From: Brasenia schreberi
Lineage: Eukaryota > Streptophyta > Magnoliopsida > Nymphaeales > Cabombaceae
Length of the DNA: 64,000 nucleotides
Direction: 5' to 3'
Assembly: GCA_036023115.1 (NCBI GenBank)
Contig: JAYKKT010000088.1
Location: forward strand, 4,067,501-4,131,500
The translations under genes and the position numbers were made by a program. The notes under the pieces are model-generated. The model saw nothing but the letters and a program-made list of their open reading frames with translations, searched no databases and was not told the DNA's origin. This document shows, piece after piece, positions 56,700 through 64,000 of this stretch; within the stretch, counting starts at the first letter, position 1; every line of letters starts with the position of its first letter.

Positions 56700-57540
56700 A
56701 ACCCGTTGTAGATGAAGCACGGGCCTGACATTCGGTTTCAATCTAAACTACAACTGTCTAACCTGTTTTGACCTAAAGAGGATGAGATTGTACCCTCAGC
56801 CCCAACAGTGTACTTTGGTTGCTATTGTGGGTGTGCCTGTCTCCTTTTCTTTCAACCATTTGCAATTCCCCTCACTCTTCCTAGAAGAACTGGCCTCCTT
56901 GCCTTTGGACGCTCCTCACCAACACTCTTATTCAGAGCTTGTAGGTCACGATCGACATGGCCTCAAGAATATTGTTGGAGTTCCTTTGCTTCAATTTGGT
57001 GAGAGCCCACAACTGAAGCCCTTCAATGAAGCAATATATCTTATCGGTCTCACTCATGTTACGAACCTCTAAGAATAACTCGCAAAAACAGTGTATGTAC
57101 TCCTAGAGGGTACCAGTGTGCTTGAACTACCTAAGTAGCTCAAAACTATCCAATCACAATTTGTTGGCATGAATGAATTGTTTTGAAGTTCAACTTTATT
57201 CATATCCATGTGGAAATCGACTCTCGACCCATCTCCATGGAGGTCGTCTAAACTATTGGAGTCACTCGTTAGGAAGAAGGTAGTGACCATGACCCTATCT
57301 TGTTCAGGTACCTTAGTGGTTCAGAAATAATCTTTGAGGTCCTAAATAAAGTTTTTGAGGGCTTTCTGATCCCAATCACCTTCCAAGACTTTCATTTCGA
57401 GAACCTTTAGATGATGGGAAACTCGGTCAGTGACATCCACTAGTACTGCCCCTAGCACACAACCTGTTGATGCTCTTGAAGTACTCTATTGATCTACGGT
57501 ACCAAAGGATTAGATATTGCAGTACAAGTATTGGTCATTG
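56700..57540 (-). pseudogene. Ty3-gypsy retrotransposon gag remnant
   Basis: Minus-strand pieces in two or more frames follow the plant gypsy gag pattern. They are DWDQKALKNFI-stop-DLKDYF (about 57395-57340), VPEQDRVMVTTFFL (about 57310-57275), FKHTGTL-EYIHCF (about 57125-57085) and NMSETDKIYCFIEGLQLWAL (about 57065-57010). The last is the characteristic (M)SE-DK-F-F-GL-PWA block of retrotransposon gag. Gag forms the virus-like particle. Stops and frameshifts are frequent, and no protease or polymerase region was seen. The primer-binding site at 59848-59859 has the same orientation and may belong to the same element, with the L1-like piece between them inserted later. Confidence 0.7.
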
Positions 57541-57711
57541 GTTGTCCGCAACCATCTTGCAGTCTCACCCAACCCAAGTCCTTCAATTGTTCTTGGCTAG
57601 CCTGATTTCTGCTGCTACTGATGGTTAACAAAATGACTCAACAAAACTTGTTCACAACATGGCGAAAAACGGACAAAACATTCTCTTACCTGAAAGCAAT
57701 GCAACACTAGT

Positions 57712-58960
57712 TTTTTTTGGATTACCAAGATGGAGTTAGGCAGATCTCTAACAGACAAAATTGAGATATATACAATATGCACAAAAGGTAAAGAGTACCT
57801 TTCAAGAACCGGAAAAAGAAACCAAATTCTCAGTGATTTAATTATAGATAGCAGAAGTAATTCTACTTAAGAAAGAGTCCATCTGAGAATTGACAATTTG
57901 GACAGAGTTAAAGGCTTCATGATGCGATATAAGATGAACTCAAAGGAGAATGAAGGAGTGATGTAGTACTATGGCAAACTGTCGACTATGTGTAAGTGAA
58001 GCTTAAATGTAGGAATATATGAACCAATATGTTAGCAGCTCTCGAACGTGTGATAATGGTAGAGAACAATCAACCTTACATTATGGATACTGGAGTCATG
58101 TTTGATCTAGCCAAGATTTCTATATCATGGCCTTCTTTCGCTATAGGTAATTGACTATATTGCTTCGTATTTGTGAGTTGAGGTTGAGCTAAAGCTAACA
58201 GTGCACACCTCTGATTAGAATGAGGGCCACCATTGAGGAGGCCGGTTGTTCCATTGGAATGAGTTACTATTTGCACTCATCTTTGCTAATATGGGTGGAA
58301 GTTTGTTGTGTTCCCATGATATCCAATGGTATTGAATTTCGGTGAGTGATTTGAAAATTCATTGATCTCTTGTTCTACCTCTTGGGATGTGAAACATGCA
58401 GTAATTGTTGTAATAAATCTGCTAACAATATCAATTCTAGAAGACTCGATGATGATTCTAGTTTTACTAATCTGAGATAGTGTGTTCTTCCACCAATATC
58501 ATTCTTTGATATGCTTGTCCATATTCTTGGCAATCCATCCAATTATACAAAAGATCCATTGATCATGTGTACTGTGTAGCCAACTTACCAAAACATGGCT
58601 TTTTTACTGAACATGATAATTTTAACCAACTGATAGGCGGGGGTCTATTGGAAAATAAAGAGCCAACAAAAATGCTCTTAAAAAAAGACTTGTGCAATAA
58701 TATAACATTGAGATCTAATAAATGAATCCATGTTCAAGTAGTGAAAGTAAATTCTCATCCCCAATATGTAATGGGAGACCATTTGTTAATCAATAGAGTT
58801 CTGTCTGTAAGCTTCCAAATATTCTTCTTCATGATGAAATTCATGTCTTCTCCATTATTTGCTTCAATAAGGAGTAACTTTTTCTTTCCAAGAAAGAAAT
58901 GGATGTGCTTCATGTGTGACCATAGCCTGCGAAGATTTATAAATATAAACTAAAAGTCCA
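57712..58960 (-). mobile_element. Possible L1 LINE 3' fragment
   Basis: The left boundary, read on the minus strand, is CTGCCTAACTCCATCTTGGT then AATCC and an A run, closely resembling the 3' end of the L1 at about 22600. Upstream of it minus-strand frames are broken; short tryptophan-containing blocks (for example IWKLTDRTLLINKW near 58820) are compatible with the L1 zf-RVT/RNase H region but not decisive. The tail is well supported, the extent is not. Confidence 0.4.
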
Positions 58961-59847
58961 TTCTTTTATACAGCCCTTCGCTGCTAAATCTTGCTATCAT
59001 TGTCCAAGCACATGGTTTTATCCAATTGGAGTAGGTCTCTACTAGAACTACGATTTTATGACCTTCTCCATATATTGCAATGGATATACCTGCATTATTC
59101 TCGTCATCGGGATGACCATCCTTGCCCTACTTGTCGACAACTTGGGACCATGTACGGAAGGGAGGTGCCGTGGGAGGGTCCATGGGTGGAGCTTTGCTGC
59201 TCTGTTTGTCTTCATGATAGGATGTCGTTGAAGCGGCCATCCTGTTGTCCACTCAAAACATCGAGGAGTTGGAGGGCAGAAGTCCTTAGCGTAAAGCGTC
59301 CGCTCAAGCATCATCGAGCAGTTACTTGTGAAACTGCAACTACTAGTTACAACACACCTTTATTTACACATTCACAAATACTTGAGAGACAATATATAGA
59401 AAGTGTAAAAAAATACAAATACTAATTGTATTTCTTATTCCACTTACACTCGAGCATATAATCTTTTGTACTAGCTGGATTTCTAACCCACCGAGTGACG
59501 ATCTCACTCTTAACCTCCCTTACCATTAGAGAGATGAAATCAATTAGGTTTGACACTTACTGACTCAATCTGGGCATCAAATGCACAACTTCTGGTAGAA
59601 AAGTTCAATTATCTCTAGTAACTCTTGCAGTTGGTAGAAATCGACTAGATCTTAACCACATTGGTCGATTTCTTATAGATTGTGGCTAAGGTTGCCTCAC
59701 TAGCATCTAAGTAAACACAGAGCAATGGATCATGAGAATTACCTGTTCGATCTGTAACTGGTTGTTGCCAAAACACTCGAGATCTGTTGGCTCTCTGCAG
59801 GATTTGATCGTTTGCTGCTCGCTAGTAGCCAGAACCACCATCGGTAA
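58961..59847. other. No gene recognised; probably gypsy leader region
   Basis: Plus and minus frames overlap at 58991-59425 without a domain. The 59480-59845 part lies between the gypsy primer-binding site and the presumed L1 insertion and may be the gypsy leader. Confidence 0.35.
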
Positions 59848-59859
59848 GCTCTGATACCA
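59848..59859 (-). other. LTR-retrotransposon primer-binding site (initiator tRNA-Met type)
   Basis: TGGTATCAGAGC on the minus strand is the standard plant primer-binding site complementary to initiator tRNA-Met. It follows GCGACA (59868-59863) and a three-base spacer TTC, so the LTR would end in CA at 59863. The element therefore reads leftward, consistent with the gag remnant at 56700-57540. Confidence 0.85.
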
Positions 59860-59862
59860 GAA

Positions 59863-60180
59863 TGTCGCTCCTAGGAGACTAACCTTCTATTTTGGCTAAA
59901 GCCCTCTAGGAACAATGGTGATGCAATGGAATCCACTCGATTCCACTCAATACTTCAAGTCAAGATAGCAACCTCACTCGGTCTGTTGTACAAGACGCGA
60001 GTCTGCACACGCTCAACCTCTCATTTGGTCTCATTCACTCCATGGAAGAGACTCACTCGTGAGAGAGAGGGAAGAGAGTAGTGTATTGTAAGTTAACTTT
60101 GGTTAGATGAATGAATGGTTATTCATAGCGAATCATGTAATGCTGGTCGGGTTCATCAAGGGTCCTCTTAGCTTGGTCTT
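59863..60180 (-). mobile_element. Probable 5' LTR of the gypsy element
   Basis: Position directly upstream of the primer-binding site and the CA end imply an LTR here. Its outer end could not be fixed; about 60180, where an A-run begins, is a guess. No second copy of this sequence occurs in the window, so the element is incomplete. It lies about 200 bp upstream of the acetyltransferase gene. Confidence 0.45.
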
Positions 60181-60369
60181 GTTAAAAAAAAAAGATTTAT
60201 TACTAGTAAAAGAGAAAAAAATGGAAAGAGGAGTGTGCGTCGGTGCGCATATGGGTGAACGGCTGACATGAACATTATCAACCAGGCCTTTCCCGAGGGG
60301 TGTCTTCGGTTCCTAGATCTGCACTGCTATCCGACCCCTTCGCCCAATTTCTGTACATAAACCAAGATA

Positions 60370-60395
60370 AGAGAGAGAGGAGAGAGAGAGAGAGG
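60370..60395 (+). promoter_or_regulatory. GA-rich leader tract of the acetyltransferase
   Basis: Short run of GA units immediately before the ATG (GAGAGAGAGGAGAGAGAGAG). It is similar in kind to the GA tract before the kinase ATG. Any regulatory role is conjecture. Confidence 0.5.
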
Positions 60396-61052
60396 ATGGC
60401 GTGCTCCGGCGAGCAACCGTCCGGCAAAGTCAAGTACGCCACCGTCCGTTGGGCGGCGAAGGAAGACATTCCTCATATCCACCGCATGATCCACCAGATG
60501 GCCGTGTTCGAGCGCCTCACCCACCTATTCTCCGCCACGCACGACTCCCTCTCCGCTACTCTCTTCCCGCCGGATCCTTCCCATTTTTCCCCCTCCGTCT
60601 TCATCCTCCAGCTCTCTGATGGATCCCCTCCACCGGTTCACGAACACGACTCCGACGACTTCAGTCTGATTGTCCGGCGGATCGACTTCCCGGAGCCCGT
60701 GGACGACCCGGAATTGCAGGACTTCAACTCGAACGGCGGCAGGGAGGTCATCGTCGGATTCGTGCTCTTTTTCAACAACTACTCGACGTTCTTGGCGAAG
60801 CCCGGATTCTACGTGGAGGACATCTTCGTGAGGGAGGCTTACCGGAGGAAGGGATTGGGGCGGCTGATGCTGACAGCCGTGGCCCGTCTCGCCGCCAAGA
60901 CGGGGATGGGGAGGGTTGAATGGTGCGTGTTGGATTGGAACGTGAATGCTATAAAGTTTTATGAGCAGATGGGCGCTGATGTCCTGCAGGAATGGCGGAT
61001 CTGTCGGCTCTCCGGCGACGCTTTGGAGTCCTATGGAAGCAATGCGGATTGA
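60396..61052 (+). CDS. GNAT N-acetyltransferase, NATA1/NATA2-like
   Basis: Single-exon gene of 218 residues. Family blocks: VRWAAKEDIPHIHRMIHQMA (18-36, the N-terminal GNAT strand and helix), FERLTHLFSAT (38-48), GFVLFFNNYSTFLAKPGFYV (121-140), and EDIFVREAYRRKGLGRLML with the acetyl-CoA-binding RRKGLG (150-155). WNVNAIKFYEQMGA (181-194) is motif B, followed by EWRICRLSG at the end. Arabidopsis NATA1 (about 228 residues) acetylates ornithine at N-delta and polyamines under jasmonate control; databases often label relatives tyramine N-feruloyltransferase-like. Substrate here cannot be read from sequence. The start at 60396 (GAGGATGGCG) was chosen because it matches family length; an in-frame ATG-less extension to 60300 encodes GA-tract Glu-Arg repeats. 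The gene is GC-rich relative to its surroundings. It lies just downstream of a retroelement LTR. Confidence 0.93.
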   Translation: MACSGEQPSGKVKYATVRWAAKEDIPHIHRMIHQMAVFERLTHLFSATHDSLSATLFPPDPSHFSPSVFILQLSDGSPPPVHEHDSDDFSLIVRRIDFPEPVDDPELQDFNSNGGREVIVGFVLFFNNYSTFLAKPGFYVEDIFVREAYRRKGLGRLMLTAVARLAAKTGMGRVEWCVLDWNVNAIKFYEQMGADVLQEWRICRLSGDALESYGSNAD

Positions 61053-61599
61053 AGAAGGGAAGGTGGCTGTCGTGGGTGAGTATGGAGACTCTTCCTGTTA
61101 AGGGTTTCGTTTCATTTGCAGGATATTCATCAGGTTTTAGTTGATATTAAAGGGTGGGTTTCTTGTTGGTAGCTTTTGGGATTGTTAGAACTCTTTTTTT
61201 CCGTCGCTTGATCTTGATTTCTGTTGCTTTGTTAGGATTCGCTGTTGAGGAAAAAGAGTATATGACTTAGTGATGTGCAAAACCTTTCTCTCTCTCACAC
61301 AAACACAAACCAGAAGGGATCCGATGGAGTCAACAGCAAATATTATCGAGTTTCTAAAGGGTTTAGTAGTTGTTAACGGGCTTAAAATTGTGAACATTGT
61401 TTAGTGCTCAAGCAAAAGTGCAGAACAGTTCCATGGCGGAAAGTTATCATCAATCAATCCTTTTGGATTTATCAAACACAATATGAAAGGCAAAGCAATT
61501 AAAGTGAGTGAGATTATGAGGAAGAACACAATGTGATACAAAAAGAAAACAAAAGCCACCGCAGTTGAAGGATTTAGATGTATGAGAAGGCAGCCAACA
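61053..61599. other. 3' flank of the acetyltransferase, no other gene
   Basis: Probably contains the 3' untranslated region. Minus-strand frames at 61185-61628 have no domain. Confidence 0.4.
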
Positions 61600-62300
61600 A
61601 AAAATAACAACAACAAAGCCTTTTTCACATACTAGACGGGCCGGCCCTTCGGAGTTCTTGATCGTTCTTTATTCTTTATTGTTTATGTTATCGTCTTCCA
61701 CGTACTTTCAAAAATTTAGTTTTTGATATAGGTTTCTTTTGATTTTTTTAATATCTTTAAACGATATCATTTTATCCTCTATTGGTGTTTTTCTCAATTT
61801 GTTTTAATAATTTATTATATATGATCATTTCTTATATGATCACTTGTCCATCTCAACATGTTTATTTGTGTTACAAACATTTTTTGTAATTAAGTGCCCA
61901 ATACTTATGAGAAGATGGGAGGTCTAATTGTTGCTCTATATTATTTATCTTTTAAGTTTAATAATATCTTCTTATCAAAATAGAATACTTGATGCCTCTC
62001 TTCATTTTAACCAACTTGCATTAATTTATGCATCAATTGAAAAATTGATCCTAGATATTTAAAACTTACATTCTATATATTTTGTCTTTCTTCTACTAAG
62101 TTGAATAGATATTTAAAACTTACATTCTATATATTTTGTCTTTCTTCTACTAAGTTGAAAGCCTTTACTTTATAATGTTTCTCTCTATAATTTCAATTTT
62201 CTATTAACTTTTTCCTTGGACTACTCTGTTAACAGAATGTCATCTATATCCAAGGTATTCATCTTGAATATGTTTTGTTAATTCATCAATCATTGGACTT
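61600..62300 (-). mobile_element. Decayed RTE LINE, 3' part with a 54-bp duplication
   Basis: Minus-strand RTE: AACAACAACAAAGCCTTTTT and CATACTAGACGGGCC at the 3' end, then C-terminal and reverse-transcriptase segments in consensus order up to TATTCATCTTGAATATG (about 62260-62276), which corresponds to about 13420 in the long copy. A 54-bp unit starting TAGATATTTAAAACTTACAT is present twice in tandem (62052 and 62106), almost perfectly. Numerous indels. Confidence 0.85.
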
Positions 62301-62734
62301 AAAAAAAACCATGAAAACAAAGAGCATGAATGTCATGAGTTTGATACCTGTGGCATGCATATGGATTTGGCCTTGCATTGTAGCCCTAAGAAAAGCATTC
62401 CAAAGGTCTCACTATGTGTTAGAAGAAAAGAAAGATATTATTCTGGGTTTTATATTTTAAAAATATGGGTTTCTCCAAGACAACTAAATGGTAATCACAA
62501 ATGTTGTTCCATACGAGATCTCTGTTCTCAGGACAACTACGTTATCCTTTAATAGATGTGCCATGCCGGCCAAACTCCTCGCATGTCTTATTTCCGAACC
62601 TGCTGATAGGTCTTGGAACCAAAAGGAGGAGCAACGCCCCCACTCCGACTCCCGGAACAGGTACATTTTGTCTCTCTTTAATCTCGGAACAGATAACAGA
62701 TCAGTTTCCTGAGACAAATGGACAATATTTAGGG
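62301..62734. other. No gene recognised
   Basis: Overlapping frames of 61-83 residues on both strands between 62275 and 62752 show no domain. Confidence 0.4.
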
Positions 62735-62825
62735 GCTCGGCTCACAAGTTGAAGGCCAAGAGTTCGATATGCGGGTGTTCATCTAGCTTCGGCCTCTTGA
62801 TTATGTCAAAAGAAAAAGAAAAAAT
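62735..62825 (+). mobile_element. tRNA-derived SINE-like element, copy 2 (degenerate)
   Basis: GGGGCTCGGCTCACAAGTTG, then AGGCCAAGAGTTCGATATGC (box-B-like) and AGCTTCGGCCTCTTGATTAT, followed by an A-rich tail. Same block order as 63078-63185 and 30012-30128. Confidence 0.5.
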
Positions 62826-63077
62826 GTATAAAGCAGCTTCCTAACACCATCCTCTCTTCTCTTGCTTAATTGCTATACGTAAATTACAAAATCATGCTTT
62901 TCGGGCAGTTTGAATCCGGAACATTACCACTCAGTTAAGAAAGATAATGATAAACAACCTTGAGGGAGGTGAAGGTGAACTGGTTCTAGCTTTGCAAGCA
63001 AACCTGCACTCTGTACAAGAGCATCACCAAGACTGAGAATCACTACACTTGTTTCATAGTGAGACTGCACCCAGCGT

Positions 63078-63185
63078 GAGACCTCACCTGGAGAGGGGCC
63101 TTGACTCACAAGTTGAAGGTCGTGAGTTCGGCTCCCGGAGCATGCATACCTGGCTCCGGTGTCCCCATTGTAACAAAAGAGAATA
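63078..63185 (+). mobile_element. tRNA-derived SINE-like element, copy 3
   Basis: ACCTCACCTGGAGAGGGGCC (box-A region), TTGACTCACAAGTTGAAGG, TCGTGAGTTCGGCTCCCGG (box B) and TGTCCCCATTGTAACAAAAG (tail). It aligns by eye with the minus-strand copy at 30012-30128, including the CATTGTA(A/C)CAAA end. Confidence 0.6.
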
Positions 63186-64000
63186 GATTTACAAGCCTGC
63201 TTAACATGGATTTGCAACCTGGTAATAGTAACCCTGGAACCCTTGTCGTCTCCACAAAATCTAACTTCACATCAAAATGATGAATTCTTTGATAAACATC
63301 ATCCAGCCAAAGCCATCATGCTGTTTCAGCATATCAGGCTTGTGGCCGACCGGCACTCCCGATAGATGAATAATAGTAACACTTCTATCTCTTCTAGACT
63401 TGAAGCAAATCCTGCTCGCTGAATGTTGCCAACTACTGCTCTGTTTTCTCTAATTGATATCATGAATTATATCTTTTAGGCAAGAAATTAAAGCTTGTCA
63501 CTGTTGCCTCGAGATTAATAAGGTCGAGCTCTAAGGACACCAAGATCATCCCTTCTTTTCTGATTAGAGAAATAGTATAGACACCAATTCCCATACCTTG
63601 AGCCATCGAACATAACCGGTAAGTCTGCGGTTATCATATTATGTTCTACTTCTAAAGGATCAGTGTCTATTATGTGCTACTTCTAAAGGACAAGTAGCTT
63701 TTTGAGAGGGTAATGTTTTAAATCAAAAGAGCACAATTTGAATGTCACTTGACTAGCCTATCCTCGAGACCTAGGCGGCCACGGCCAAGTAGGTACTGTA
63801 AGGGCATTGCAGATTGAATGTACATGTGTATAGAAAGCCAGGAGAAAGAGTACCAAATGAACTCAGTGGAACAATACAGCATTACTCTTGCTGCTTGGCC
63901 TTCCTTTTGGAATGCTTCTTGAGAATTCCTAAATGGCGGACCATTTGCCACTAGAAAGATTAACATCAGCTTCACCTGAATAAATACCAGTGCCAAAACA
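63186..64000. other. No gene recognised
   Basis: A short direct repeat TATGT-CTACTTCTAAAGGA occurs at about 63640-63660 and 63672-63690. The minus-strand frame at 63745-63996 has no recognisable domain. Confidence 0.4.

Noticed and set aside
58991..59425. 144-residue plus-strand frame and its 88-residue antisense partner
   Set aside because: No domain in either strand and located in the region between gypsy leader and L1-like sequence.
60300..60395. Longer acetyltransferase start at 60300
   Set aside because: The 5' extension lacks a usual ATG at that position (GTG), is partly GA-tract coded and has no counterpart in NATA1-like proteins.

Overview
This 64 kb window is nuclear DNA from a flowering plant. 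The evidence is intron-containing genes with plant-specific families, low overall GC, and intergenic space made almost entirely of plant transposons. RTE-clade LINEs whose 3' ends read GACCCCGTCTAGTATGGG followed by AAGGCTTAGTTGTTG repeats occur at least ten times on both strands. Such a high RTE load is known from magnoliids and some other early-diverging angiosperms, but I cannot fix the species from sequence alone.

Only three genes look functional. (1) 29308-29717 (+): a 112-residue SnRK1 beta-3-type regulatory subunit (KINbeta3) with two coding exons; its leader may begin far upstream near 12 kb. (2) 49697-53779 (-): a four-exon, 423-residue receptor-like cytoplasmic kinase of subfamily VII, closest by eye to PCRK1/PCRK2/PBL19, with all catalytic motifs. 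(3) 60396-61052 (+): a single-exon, 218-residue GNAT acetyltransferase resembling NATA1/NATA2 (ornithine N-delta-acetyltransferase). They do not form a pathway; they are islands in a repeat sea.

Layout. 0-1 kb: small inverted-repeat/hAT-like pieces. 1.1-2.05 kb: decayed RTE. 2.4-8.9 kb: a Mutator-like element with roughly 450-bp CT-rich inverted repeats around a dead FAR1-type transposase. 10-12 kb: GGTTCCGG-rich repeats, then a GC-rich leader-like segment at 11.8-12.04 kb. 12.6-15.3 kb: the longest RTE copy. 16-20.2 kb: a hAT transposon that received a second hAT (perfect 8-bp target duplication), which in turn received an RTE (15-bp duplication). 20.2-22.2 kb: tandem repeats. 22.6-28.8 kb: an L1-type LINE whose middle has been replaced by about 2 kb of an endogenous badnavirus/tungrovirus-like pararetrovirus. 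29-30 kb: the SnRK1 beta-3 gene. 30-49 kb: dispersed repeats, an LTR-like block with tandem repeats (35.8-37.9 kb), foldback MITEs, long TA tracts and small hAT-like elements. 49.7-53.8 kb: the kinase. 55-60.2 kb: MITEs, a 210-bp-arm hairpin, and Ty3-gypsy remains (gag, primer-binding site, probable LTR) broken by an L1-like tail. 60.4-61.05 kb: the acetyltransferase. 61.6-64 kb: RTE remains and two tRNA-like SINE copies.

The observations I rate highest are the viral segment embedded in an L1, a 5S-rRNA-derived sequence joined to an RTE/Au-type 3' tail inside a kinase intron (a possible 5S-headed SINE), the triple-nested transposon stack, and an apparent 46-bp RTE-end insertion with its own target duplication.
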